Assembly (NCBI GenBank): GCA_030142905.1
Contig: JASJOG010000194.1
Coordinates: 1-64,000 of the forward strand
Length of the DNA stretch: 64,000 nucleotides
Direction: 5' to 3'
Source: Heliopora coerulea
Taxonomy: Eukaryota > Cnidaria > Anthozoa > Scleralcyonacea > Helioporidae
Of the stretch, positions 1-10,908 are shown piece after piece. Below the pieces are notes generated by a model. The model did not search any database and had not been told where the DNA came from. It saw only the letters and a list, made by a program, of their open reading frames with translations. The position numbers and the translations under genes were made by a program. Positions within the stretch are counted from its first letter, which is position 1. Each line of letters opens with the position of its first letter.

Positions 1-3000
1 GTTTCCGGAAAGGTATAAGCTGGTCACAGAATTTGGATGATTTTCTCGAAGTTCTTTCATCTTGTCAGAAAATTTGCGGACAATTGCTTCTCGTTTTGCA
101 ACCTCATGGTTTGGCTCAAGAGGAGGTATGCAGAATCCACGTTGAACCTCAGTGTCGCCTGATAAAAATGTTTTGTTATTGGTGATAGAAAGATTTCTTG
201 ATTTACTTAATCAAATGTGGATTTACTTTTGGATGAGTGAAAACTTTGTAATTGGGATTGTGGGGATATTGTTTCAAAAAGTTGATAACGTTTTTGAAAC
301 ATTGAAGGAACAGAACAACAAGCGGGAAGCGTTTTGAGGAGAAGTTTCAATGATGGAAAAAATTCATGAACTATTTCAAAGAATTTCAACATGGTGAAAA
401 ATCTGTAGTTCTGGTCTAATATTTGAACTGAAAGATGTACGTGGTTACGCTTGCGTTTTACTTCTGTTAAAAGGTTAGTCAGGCGAATAGAACTGAAACT
501 GTTTTTTTATATATAAACAGACGATAGTTTGTTGTCCTGTTTTTGTTGTGTACCGCACGACATTTTACTTTATTCTGCGAAACTATTTATCCATTTATTG
601 CACTGAAGCAAGACCAAATAAAATATTCGTCACAGTGGCGCAACCAGGTCCACCCTGTTGGGGAGAGGGGGGTGTCACAGAATCGAAGACGTACGGACAG
701 GCTGTATAAAACATACTCTTGTAGTCTACGTTACAACTATGCAAAAACATTTCAATAAAAGCAAGAGAATATTAGGGTAATTTCGAAGTAACAACTTTAC
801 TAATTCATGTCGTTGAAGTAAATCATTAAGTAACTGGAAAAACTCAAACAGATATTGTCAGAATGTTTTTAAGTAGTTAGAGGGAATTTCGTCGAAAAAT
901 GTTCGTTATTATACTATAAAGAAGAAAGAATATCGTTCTGCTATTTCACCAATGATTTAGCCACGGTTTACTGGGATATACCGACGGACTTAGAATGATC
1001 AAAAATAGGGGGTATGGGGACTTTATTGGGCGCGCGACTGATTCGTCATACTTGCTTTCAACCATAGTAATTTAATTACAGCTTTGCAGAAACATCTGTT
1101 AACTGATCTCTTTAGTTAAAACTGGATAAAAGTAAAATGGATTTAGAGAAAGTCGAAAATTCGCTTAAAGAAACTGTGTTTATTATTGATCAAAATAGAT
1201 AATGCAAACAATATTAAAGGGGTACTCCACTCAAAATACAAGTTGGGTTCATATGAAAGATCCTACCAACATTAGGCCATCGGCAAAATTTCTCTGGTTA
1301 ATTTCATTTAGTTAAGGAGATATTGCGCGCCGAAGTTCGAAATTTGCCACGCCATGTTGTCTTTCCCAAGCAGACGCGGATTGTCAGCGGAGTACCAAAT
1401 ATGACGTCACTGAGTGCTTCTCGTGGTACTTGCTCAAACCCGCGAAATTAGAAAATCTTTCCTCTTCTTTGTTATTCAAATTAGACGCACTTTATATTAG
1501 TAAAATGCCGCATTGTATGGTACCTATGTGTACGAATGGCTGGAGAAAGACAAAAGGAACAGATATTTCTTACCACAGACTTCCTAGTGGTCCCTTGAAA
1601 AGCGTTTGGCTTCGAAATATCAAGAGAGACAACCCGCGAAAGCCAGCGCATTCGTTTGTCTGCAGTGTTCACTTTGAACCCGACTGTTCTGAGCCAGCAA
1701 CTGAAATTTGCGGCCGGAAAATGCCAAAAACGTTGAAACGTTCCGCACTGCCAACGTTATTTGCGTTCGCCAAAGCGAAAAAAAAGCCCACTTCGCCCAT
1801 CCAGTCGAAGACAAATCAAAGCTCGTGAGAGTGAGGTGCGTTTTGAAACATAAATACGTTTATGTTGCATTTATTACAATTGTTGCATTTATGTGTTTCG
1901 AATAACATCAAAACGACGAAAGTGGGCCTTTAATACTTTGTCTCACAATGTATAATAGGATTTTATTTTGTGTTAAAGGTTACCACTTGTAATTCAGAAG
2001 GCCAAGTGGAAGATGTAGTGCCTTGCACCAGTTCTGTGCAGCATACTGAGATGGATGTATGTGGAAGGCTTTTAAAAAATTCCTTTGTCATCACACTCAT
2101 CCACCCAAGCCAACAAAAAAGAAATTGCTATACAAACTACTACAAACATTACAGCAAATACTGTAAAATGCTTCAGGTCAGTCAAAACTCAGACTGACAA
2201 TTTTTTTTGGTTTGAAAGAACTCGACGTGCTAAGCGTGAAGAAACTAACAACCAATTAGCTAAAGATTTAAATCCTTTGGGCTGTCCTGATGATCTACAA
2301 TACCACAATTATCATGTAAAGCCTCCCAAACCAGATGATAAAGATCCAGATGAAGCTGAGAATGGTAATAGTGATAGTGAGCATTGTGGTATTCCTTCTG
2401 ACAATAGCTCAGATTATTCTCCAGTAAGTCCTGCAACTAGTGATGAGAGTATTGACAGTGACTATGAAGATACTGATGTGCCAACATCTGGAGAAAAAAA
2501 GATCATTGTTTTAGAAATTCAACATGACAAGCTTTTCAGGGTCTGTCAACAGTGTGGAAGCATAATCACATCAAAAACAAAACATTATCAAGGTAGCATG
2601 ATTATAATTAAGATTACTTGCCTGAACAGACATTCAAAAACTTGGAAATCACAGCCTATTGTAAATGGGGCAGCAGCTGGGAATTTGATGATTCCAGCTT
2701 CAATTCTGTTTAGTGGTAATACTTACCAACATATTCACCACTTTGCATTATATCTAAATAGAATAATATAAATAAATAGAAAGCAAGCAGTTGTCATCAA
2801 TGGGGAAAATCAAGGAGAGAAGAGGTATAATGTTGTTTGCCCTAAACAACAAAAGAATTGGGTAGCAAAACGTATCAAAGAGCAAAAATCATAAATCATA
2901 TAACAGCAAATGCATCTCTCTTCTCTGTCCATCATTTGGCAGTTTTTGCACGTACACCTGAAAATGATGGGAGCTGTTGTTTTGCTTCGAGTGGCCATGG

Positions 3001-5603
3001 GAATGTTTCGAATCCCAGTGAAACTGGTTTGAAATATTCTGGTGATATCGGCAAGAAAAGTTTACAGAAATCATGTCTTCCTTACACAATACCATTACTT
3101 AAAAAAGTAACGAGAAGTTCTATTAAAACTTACCAGTCCAAGTTATCTAGTCGAGCGACAGAACTTGGTTCAATGTTGACCAACTCATCCACATCGCCGT
3201 AATCAGATTCGTTAGATTCCCCAGAGTATGAATTTCGTCTAGGTTGAAATTGATAACCTTGAACACCATCCAGGTTAAGGTTATCTTCCAGGAAATCGTC
3301 TACATCCAGATTTGAGGAGTTCGAACTGCTTGAACTAGAACAATCTTCCTCAGAAGAACTCTCTCCGACAACGCTCATTACTAATTTACTTCAAAACAAC
3401 ATTGGAAATCGAGCAAGAAGCACTCAGTGACGTCGACAATCCGCGTCTGCTTGGGAAAGACAACATGGCGTCGCAAATTTGGCAAAATTTCTAACTTCGG
3501 CTCGCAATATCTCCTTAACTAAATGAAATTAACCAGAGAAATTTTGCCGATGGCCTAATGTTGGTAGGATCTTTCATATGAACCCAACTTGTATTTTGAG
3601 TGGAGTACCCCTTTAAAGGACTGAGACAGCTCCCAAAAAGTGTGAGAGATAATGGCACGAGAATTTAACCCACGACAGAAAGTAAATCACGTGCAGGATG
3701 GGTTTTGCTGGATATCTTTGCAAGAAATGTTGTAAGCGTGAAATTTGTGTCATGTCCATGGTTGCTTCACTACAATTTTAGTTTTCTTTATAAACTATTA
3801 CAGTTTCTTGTACAAGTTTTTTCGATTGATATTTCACCAAATTTCCTGCAGATGTTACGATTCACAAACAAGGTAAAAATGTTTTATTTTTGGACAGAAA
3901 TGGAGGGGCTCTGGCGACCCAACTCTAAAAGTTGTGGGCTCAAGCTGTCGTGCCCCGTTTATATCGCCCACCGGGATATTTGGTTAAAGTTGATTTAATA
4001 TTTATCCCATTTTCGCAAAAACAGTTGTTACCTCAATGTACTGTTTATCATATGCTTGTAAGTTAGTTAATCAGAAAGAAAAACAATCATACAAAATTAA
4101 TTTCTGACATTTGCAGTTCACGTTTAACAGTCATGTCTCGAGTCAACAACATGAAAGCTTGAGACTTAGCAAACCAACGTAGTCTTCCATGAAAATCAAA
4201 TTCGAACTGAAACAAATTGTTGTGCTGGCCCTAATGCCGTGCCTTCTAGCCGCAGTAATATTGGTTGCGTAATTGTTATAGGTTTGATTCGCAGTTGAAT
4301 AGAACACTTTGTGCATTGTGTGGGAAACTGCTTAGGTGGAAAAGGAGTTACCTTGACGAAGCAGTACAATCCTTAAAGCACTTTTATAAACATGAGGATT
4401 GATGCACAAGAATACAATGGTCTAAAACATAAGATAAGAATAACATACCTGGAACGTAATTATTTTTCAACACATGTTCAACAAACGACACCAACGTAGT
4501 TGCGGCCAAATCATCACAGCTTCCGTCATTACTGCCGTCTGCCCAATTTGAAACGCCCTTGCACAGGATCCATGGTAACTTCTTGCTTTTACAAACGGTG
4601 TACAGACCTAGGTTAAAACGAGATAATTATTTTGATTAAAAATATGGATGAAAAATTAAAAGTGCAGATTTTTGAAGAAATGTTTCAAATCTTTGTTGGT
4701 GCTATTCTTCATGGATGTTTGAAGAGAACGGAGAAATAAAATGATATATAACTATTGCTGTTTTACTAACCCCTACGTCTTGTGTCTGGACAAATATAGA
4801 GGACCATTTCGCTATATAATTCAAGCCCTCGCTTATGCAGATCTTCAAAGCATTGCTGAGGGTGAAAGTTACGTTATTCACATAAAATATCTTTTCTCAC
4901 CTTCACCTTCCATTTCTCCCCCTAATGCCTCGGGGTAGCGCTTTCTAAGTTTTTCCTTGTGTTCTTTGTGGTCGATTAACTGTGGTCCACTGATTAGTTC
5001 TCCAACATAAACGTTTGGCTCGACAGAGGCATTCTGCGCAGCTGACCAATCATTCTTTCCATCACCAAACAACCTCTGAAGCCTTGCGTCGCATTCAACA
5101 ATAGGGCCTCGTGGATATTCTGTACCATCTTGATTCACGCGACTGGGACCCGAAAAAGCTACTTTTGACGAAACGAGCACGTCTCCTCTTTTGACTTTAT
5201 CCCTGTTCATTCCATAGCAGAGTCCAAAGGAGAGGATAGTTTTAGGTTTCAGAATATCGATGGCCTCTGAACAAGTTGCCTCTGTTCCTGCAACACCCAT
5301 CGCTCCTTTGAAAGACTTCAACAGAGCCACTCTGTTTTTTCCGATCTCCCCAAAATACACAGGACCAAGACTTGTTCCACTATCAGCTCTGACAGGCTGG
5401 GATAGCGTCTTAACTGCAGCACAAAACGTGGCATCATCCGACGTTAGAAGCAGAACATCAACAGGTTTATGCTGGACATTTGACCAATCTACATTTTCAG
5501 ACGTTATATCTTCCTTTCGTGCAGTTTTCAACTCCTTTATAGGTGGTGGAGCGGTATCTTCATTGCTGTTCGATTTCGAAGAACGCCCGTCAGGATTACT
5601 CAT
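1..5603 (-). CDS. PNP_UDP_1 domain fused to P-loop NTPase (NLR-like), 5' part, runs off the left edge
   Basis: Three exons (5603-4901, 4607-4449, 158-1) join in phase 1 and phase 1 to exactly 340 codons. Residues 1-45 are a polar, probably disordered leader. Residues about 47-285 form a nucleoside phosphorylase / MTA-SAH nucleosidase fold: a VDVLLLTSDD first strand, a GPVYFGEIG strand, the KTILSFGLCYG core, and EMEGEG (230-235), where the family glutamate contacts the ribose. Exon 2 supplies LYTVCKSKKLPWILCKG and the SNWADG loop. Exon 3 begins an NTPase region ending in SLYLSGN at the edge; the decayed paralogue at 26.0 kb continues here into a GNPGCGK P-loop, so a Walker A motif is expected just outside the window. 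PNP_UDP domains head many NLR-type ATPases in fungi and are known in cnidarian immune-type repertoires, so a sensor/effector role is plausible but inferred. The start is the Met at 5603, ahead of the polar leader; an in-frame Met at 5639 is possible. Intron 2 contains a Kolobok transposon. Splicing is predicted, not observed. Confidence 0.82.
160..560. repeat. Intronic half of a duplicated segment (matches about 26163-26560)
   Basis: The intron next to NTPase exon 3 is recognisably similar to 26163-26560 in the same orientation (shared: agatttcttgatttact, ggatttacttttggatgag, attcacgaactatttcaaag-like stretches). Together with exon similarity over 1-158 versus 26001-26160, this shows a genomic duplication rather than a processed copy. 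The rest of the intron up to the Kolobok element (about 561-1213) contains nothing I recognise. Confidence 0.7.
1505..2771 (+). pseudogene. THAP-domain transposon protein, truncated and frame-broken
   Basis: From the Met at 1505 the reading frame gives a canonical THAP C2CH zinc finger: MPHCMVPMC, a tryptophan in SVWLRNIKRDN, and CSVHFEPDC. The C-terminal box LKRSALPTLF matches the family AVPTIF motif. A donor follows at about 1825. A second stretch (frames from about 1979 and 2085 to 2771) has an acidic serine-rich linker, then a CQQCG...C...H cluster followed by TWKSQPIVNG and ILFSGNTY. These regions recur in cnidarian THAP transposon proteins ahead of the transposase core. The frame changes near 2085 and the protein stops after LNRII, where a DDE domain would be expected. 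THAP fingers of this sort bind the element's own terminal repeats. The exon structure between 1825 and 2085 could not be resolved. Confidence 0.7.
2810..3378 (-). CDS. P2X7-type intracellular 'ballast' zinc domain protein inside the Kolobok element
   Basis: Exon 1 (3378-3134) encodes MSVVGESSSEEDC, a serine/acidic run, GYQFQPRR and LDNLDW. It ends in a consensus donor (TG/GTAAGT). Exon 2 (2957-2810) starts after TTTTCAG. Joined, they restore the motif DWCTCKNC...ERCICC across the junction and give 130 codons plus stop. W-C-x-C-x2-C followed by C-x-C-C is the core of the cytoplasmic ballast domain at the C-terminus of vertebrate P2X7 receptors, which binds zinc. Free-standing proteins with an acidic leader, a GYQFEP-like segment and this domain are known in invertebrates. 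Here the domain stops soon after the CICC cluster, so the copy is probably 3' truncated or has an unseen last exon. The start codon lies just inside the right terminal repeat, which probably supplies its promoter. Confidence 0.72.
3617..4448. other. Rest of intron 2 of the PNP-NTPase gene
   Basis: Between the right TTAA of the Kolobok insertion and the exon at 4449 I see no conserved coding stretch and no terminal inverted repeats. Short open frames here lack family motifs. Confidence 0.5.
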
Positions 5604-6084
5604 TGGTAAAAACGCAATGCATCTAAATGTGAGAAGCAAAGTTAAATCTACAAACTTGATTCTAGGCTAGTCGAAAGTGTCTTAAATTATAAAAACCCAG
5701 GGCTACAATGGCATGAACTGTCGGTAAAACTGGAGGTGAATATCAAAAGATTACTTAATAATTTTGGCTGTTGGCTTGAAATATTTGAAGATTTTCTCCA
5801 TCACGCTATTACGGAGATGGTAGGAAGAAAGTAAGAAATGCGCTATTTAGTTTTTCAACTTACGTACTTCTTAAGGTCGCTATTTCAAACAAAAGTCTAA
5901 ATTGTCCAACGATGTACTTCAGGAGTTCAAAACATCTGTCTGGGCACGACAGTCCATTTGATACATATACTTAAAACATTCGGTGAAATCCAGCTAAATC
6001 TGTCCACAGATAACAAAGCTGTAAACTACGAAACTTATAAAGTAACTTACCAGCAAATTAACTTCACAACCACGATCAAAAATA

Positions 6085-6155
6085 GACTATCAGATTTTGA
6101 GAGTATATCAAGGATGGCTAGACTATCAGATTTTGAGAGTATATCAAGGATGGCT
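6085..6155. repeat. 36-bp tandem duplication, two copies
   Basis: The unit beginning gactatcagattttgagag occupies 6085-6120 and is repeated directly at 6121-6155 without a mismatch until the copy ends. This is a simple recent tandem duplication. Confidence 0.95.
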
Positions 6156-6474
6156 CCCAAAAATGAATTTTCTGAACGGAGGACTGTCCTTTTATCCTCT
6201 ACAAGGTATCCTATTTTGAGTATAAGAACTCAGATTAAATTAGGTAATGTTTCTTTGATTTTCGTAGTTTGCTTAGTCATATAATTCTCTGAATTTCCTT
6301 AGTCACGATAACTGTAACTGACTGCAATGTTCAGCACTATTGGTATAGAATCTTATTTAGAACGTACCGCGTGTACTATTGAAAGTAAATTGCGTAATTT
6401 CTGCGTACGTAATGAGATAATTTCATATTCATTAAGATTTCCCAGAATTTTCAGTTACGCAATGCTATTTATAA

Positions 6475-6611
6475 CGTAATCTAAGTATGAATATCAATGC
6501 CCGGCAAAAGACTCGTAGAAGAGGCATAATTAGATCTCAATAAACCTTTTTCCAAATTATGCCTCTTCTACGAGTCTTTTGCTGGGTTTTTATATTCATA
6601 CTTAGATTACG
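6475..6611. mobile_element. Foldback / MITE-like inverted repeat
   Basis: Arms at 6475-6532 and 6555-6611 are reverse complements with a few mismatches (outer end cgtaatctaagtatgaatat, inner gactcgtagaagaggcat). The loop is about 22 bp. No protein is encoded. The short-loop palindromic form suits a foldback element or MITE; no clear target duplication is visible. Confidence 0.8.
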
Positions 6612-9102
6612 ATTTCCGCCTGGTTCGTCCATCGCATCTGTCTATAACGTATTAAATAAATGATCTAGACTTTCTATGGTAACGCATAGCTATTTATACC
6701 TTATTACATGAGTAATCTTTTACTTAAACAAACTTTTTATAATAACGAACATTATTTTTGATGACAAACCATTGAAAAATACTGTCAGGAACTTGTAAAT
6801 GGAAAATGATTGTGTCAGTGTTGGTGAATATCACTTCTACCATTCTTGTTTAACGATTAGACGCAATAGAGAGCAGAGAATAAATTCAAAATGAAAACGG
6901 TTTTACGTTGCCCCTGTACAAAAAATGACACAGTAAGAAACGTTCTTCATTATTGAACCTATTAGAATTGCATTGGCAAAATGGTTGTACGTTGTGTTCG
7001 CGAAATATCTGTGAAAAAGCCGCTAAGATATCATGAAATGAACTCTGTTTTGAAGCCTGAAGTTACCAAATTCTTCAATCTCAGTATTACTTCGATTTGC
7101 ACCGTCTCTATTTAATACGACTTGGGAATCGTGAAGTCACCAAACGGGTGGTGAATTGCAGGTTGGATTTTCTTTGAAATTGCTCATTACAGGAAAACGT
7201 TTAGTAACTTATTTTAAGTGTTCGTACTTCACCCGGAAACGGAAAAAGAAACGGATCGTCGTCATCAAAATCAAGAAATTTTTACTCGATTTCAGAGATG
7301 AGTGGTGGCAGGTTTAGTTCGCTCGAAACCTTAAGTCTTTCCTATCCCCAATTCCTATCACCAATTACAACTTATGTTATAGTCATGATTCAGCGCATTA
7401 AGTAGGAACATTCCAACAGATGACAAAATATATCAAAATAACTATGACATACCACTTTAGATGGGCTAAATACTCGATGATAAATATAGTTGATGACGCA
7501 ACATAATCTTTTATTACTTGCTATTACTTATTATTACTCAGCAGTTACAGGCAGCGCGTTTTGGCGTCAAGGATTATGTAGTTGTCATCACGCACAGTTC
7601 GCCTGAACATGGTTGCGCGTAAATAAAGAATAAATGTGTAGTTGAAGTTGATGAAATTATTTTTTTTAATGATATCGACCATAAATTTCCATTTTCCAAT
7701 ATCCAGTTCTTACAAACAGTAAACTATATTCATTAAGGACAATTTGCACGATGTACTTGCATGTCGTATGCGGTTGTTTTTCTGATGTATCCGATTAACT
7801 CACCGGAGTTATACGGACGCTTCCGGACGCATTACAACATTAGTGAGCGAATGCGAAGAAGGAATTATGCCTTTCAGACGGTATTACGTACTACAAAATA
7901 AGATTAAATGGGCTCTTATGTATACCCAACAAGGCCAAAATACGTGATATTTACATGACAACATAACAACCCTTACTTGAACATTGGGCGCTAGAAATTA
8001 TTTCGCATCTCATGGTGACGAGATGGCGGAAAGGTTTATAACTGTAAATAAAGGTGAAATAGACATTAATAATTCATGATTAAAACACAACTGAATTTAG
8101 CTCCTGACTTTTCTCTTCGCTTTCTCGTTTAAAATTTCCCGAAACTTCAAAATAGCTCGTAGGCATGGAAATTTAGATGATCTCTTATTTTAAGAAAAAT
8201 ACAATGCCGAACAGTTTGGCCGCTCACATTGTATCTATTACGTAAGATAAAGCTGTAAAGCTGACGAATAGCTGCGGCCTCAACAGGGAATTTCAAAGGG
8301 TAGGGGTCAGAGGGTAGTATCTCGGGATCCTAGGGACGACTTTAATACTTTCGGGTGGAGTCGATCTACGTCGCTTTGGAAAATGAGGGATAAAGGCTTT
8401 CAAATAGTAGGGCACGAATAAATCCTGCACAAAAACGGCCGGACCCCGTTTCCCATTACCCCAACCCCTCTCTAGTAGATTCCTTGTTTAGATTACAGTA
8501 CTTCTACTTTGAAGGAGATTTCCTTTTTGAAGGAAAAATTTCATTTCAGTGAAGGAAATTTTGAGGAAATGAAGAAAATTTGAAGGAAACCTGTAGGAAC
8601 TTGCACTACTCAACAATTTTGTTTCTGATGTTGCACAATGTTGCTGTATGATAATGCGCTGAGTTATCATTTGTTAAATTAATTTGTGTATGGCTTTAAC
8701 TGAAGCTGACTGTGCACAAAAAATGAGGTTTAGGTCAGTCGATTGTGGCACGATATCTTGCGGAAGACCCCGAAAATAATCCGAGCTACTGTAATGCTCC
8801 TGGGAAACGACAAGTGACAGAAGCGTGTGTTCTTAGTTTGTCCTTGAAACAAAGGTTCGCAAACTAAATTTAACGTTTGGAAGAACTGTTTGCGTCATCT
8901 GAAGCTGATATCGTTTTATTTTTTCGACTTTTGTGTCAACAAATATCATCAACAAATGTAAATCGAGAATCGTTTACAGTATTGAAATGTCTCCTTGTCC
9001 AGCCAAAACTAGAAACGTTTTAAATGTTTCTATTTGTCTTGAAATAAATAATTCGATAACTGTGACAGCATCTGTAATGGCTCACTGGATTCCAAGTTGA
9101 AG

Positions 9103-9372
9103 CCTGGTTCACACGAGCGACGTAAGCGTAAGGACAAGATCAATACGAACACAATGCAAGACATTTCTTTTGGGGCTTGCGAAGATAAAACAACAAGAAT
9201 CTTTTCCTAGTTTCGTCTTTTGTTCGGTTCTTAGCTTATGCTTGAGCTACGATCTTACACTTATGCTTGCGACGATCCTTATGTCGAAGGCTTGACTTCA
9301 TTCCTCTGTTTTGCCTTTTGTTTTAACCTTATGCTTATGCTTATGTTCAAGTATGAACCTGACTTTAAGCCA
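9103..9372 (+). mobile_element. MITE family A, copy 1
   Basis: Begins gcctggttcacacgagcg and ends gaacctgactttaagc. The ends are imperfect inverted repeats of the type TTAAGCCTGGTTCACAC. The interior has the recognisable blocks ggacaagatcaatacgaa, gataaaacaacaagaat, tcgtcttttgttcggttctt and ttgccttttgtttt, all shared with copies at about 23527 and 27031. It is non-coding. Confidence 0.8.
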
Positions 9373-9376
9373 GGTT

Positions 9377-9855
9377 AAACATTTAACATAATGTGTTTAA
9401 GTTAAACTTATTTTTAGCCATCGGCAGCAATCAATCAAACATTGTCTTTACCGAGTTACACAGCCTTAGTAGAATTTTCTAGTGCCCTGATATAGGTCAT
9501 GTTACTTGCATTAAGAAACCTTCGACATCGGATTTCTTGAAGGTTATTAGTCCTCGGAGAGAAGTGCCTTTTAAGCCTAACCAGCCAAATCTTGCTGTGA
9601 TACCTTCCACTGTGATCGCTTGGGCCACTGATTCCCAATCAGTCGTTCTTCCAATACATGAATAATGCTGGACTAGCAGGGTACGAAATCAAATATTTAA
9701 GTAGGTTGGCCCCATTGGGCAACCACTTTTTTAGATCCGGGGGGGCGGTTGTTCAAAGTACGATTTGAGCTAATCTAGGATTACCAGTTAATCTGTTGTT
9801 TTGGTTTCGTTCATTTTGGTCGAAAAATCTAGTTTCGATTTCACTGCTGAAAACA
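9377..9855. other. Intergenic, nothing recognised
   Basis: No coding similarity, inverted repeat or RNA motif stands out between MITE copy 1 and the tRNA-derived SINE. Confidence 0.5.
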
Positions 9856-9987
9856 CTTTTAAGGTAGATGAACGATCTTCAAGCTCGATACTCAGAAAAT
9901 GATTTCAGAGCCCCAGACGGGGATCGAACCCGCAACCTTCTGATGACCGGTTAGACACTCTAACCATTGAGCTACCGAGACTCACAT
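9856..9987 (-). mobile_element. tRNA-derived SINE, family 1 (complete tRNA-like head)
   Basis: On the minus strand 9986-9913 folds as a tRNA: acceptor strands GAGTCTC/GGGGCTC, A box TAGCTCAATGG, B box GGTTCGATCC, and a seven-base loop CCGGTCA that would give anticodon GGU (Thr-like). The anticodon stem has an A-C mismatch. A non-tRNA tail (TTTTCTGAGTATCGAGC then GATCGTTCATCT) follows. The same head-to-tail junction recurs at 46.7 kb, so this is an interspersed SINE rather than a single-copy tRNA gene. Confidence 0.75.
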
Positions 9988-10896
9988 GGTGAGCTAAGGT
10001 GCGAATTCGATATATATGTGCGACCTAAGCGGAAGCCACTATATATCAAACATCAAACTAAAACACTTTTGTATGCACCGTAAATCTGTTATACAAAATT
10101 CTAACTTTTCTTAGGTGTATCATCGGAAAGTTGTCCACAAAATTCCCGCTAATCCTGTGTCAAGCTAATCACCTTTTGAACAACCTGGCCCAGGTGTCCA
10201 AGACCAAACTTAGTCACCAAGTTTGGGTGTTATTGTTCAGCGGTAAAACGCAAGACAAGATGATGGAGAATACGAACATCAGGAGCGGTGTGTGTGAGTC
10301 ATTGAATAACAAGTTGAATGGTTGTATAATTGTACCTTAGAAATATCTCAACCTAAAATTATGATTTTTTGCTCTTATTATCAGTTCTTCAACAAATTTG
10401 GCAGCTTGAAACTTGATCATCCAGCGGGCAATCATCTTCTACGATTTGATCGTCAATGTCACATTTTGGTAGTTTCTGATGATTGGACGGCTGTAAATTT
10501 CAGACCCTGGCTTGTGACAAGTGAACGTTAAGTTTTGAAATTGAGGTTATGCGTTACTGATGAGGTTATCTTTGACAATGCAGCAACACACGTTACTAAG
10601 GTGACCCCAACAGCACTGGATCTGAAACAAGACAGAGAGTCTTTTCTCACTGGTTTTTCTGCGACAATTTGTTCGTTTTTTGCAGTAGGGATGGAGCCCA
10701 TCTGACCCTTTAACCAAGCGAAATACAGGCACCGGTTGGGAGGCTATTTTTTTACGTCCGAAGAAATTTAAGCTATTGCGCAGATAGTATAATTTTTCAT
10801 CTGTCAGATTTTATCATTTGCTAAGGCATGCTAAACATTTATGGTCATGAAAACTTCAACGTGTCTACTTTGTGGTGAATTCTCAGTGATTCAAGC
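9988..10896. other. Intergenic, nothing recognised
   Basis: Open frames at 10131-10340 and 10322-10531 are short and match no family I can name. No repeat boundary is apparent until the target duplication of the PLE dimer. Confidence 0.45.
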
Positions 10897-10908
10897 ACAA
10901 TATTATGT
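10897..10908. repeat. Left target-site duplication of the PLE dimer
   Basis: ACAATATTATGT here is repeated exactly at 12540-12551, bracketing the whole palindromic insertion. Confidence 0.8.

Larger units (their letters stand above)
1218..3612. mobile_element. Kolobok-type DNA transposon with two convergent genes
   Basis: The element starts AGGGGTACTCCACTC and ends with the reverse complement. It is flanked by TTAA at 1214-1217 and 3613-3616. Terminal inverted repeats are about 200 bp (1218 to about 1418, and about 3405 to 3612), nearly identical over the outer 110 bp, with a few small indels further in. TTAA duplications plus a THAP-type protein are the hallmarks of the Kolobok superfamily; piggyBac shares TTAA but not THAP. 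A THAP gene reads inward from the left repeat and a P2X7-ballast gene inward from the right; their stop codons lie about 38 bp apart. I see no DDE catalytic core, so this copy is probably non-autonomous. Good repeat identity suggests fairly recent insertion into intron 2 of the PNP-NTPase gene. Confidence 0.85.
5604..9080. other. Gene-poor stretch upstream of the PNP-NTPase gene
   Basis: No conserved protein segment was recognised on either strand. Small structures inside it are listed separately: a 36-bp tandem duplication and a foldback at 6475-6611. The promoter of the minus-strand PNP-NTPase gene should lie just to the right of 5603, but no clear core motif is visible. Confidence 0.5.

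Noticed and set aside
3705..3998. 97-aa plus-strand open frame after the Kolobok element
   Set aside because: No recognisable domain, and it lies in an intron of the minus-strand gene.
5260..5670. 136-aa plus-strand open frame
   Set aside because: It is the antisense shadow of the PNP_UDP exon, with no family motif of its own.
9913..9986. A functional tRNA-Thr gene
   Set aside because: The cloverleaf is good, but the anticodon stem has a mismatch and a SINE tail shared with the copy at 46.7 kb follows the head; a repeat is the better reading.
10551..10580. Canonical hammerhead core (ctgatgag) on the plus strand
   Set aside because: No GAAA strand or pairing stems follow in register.
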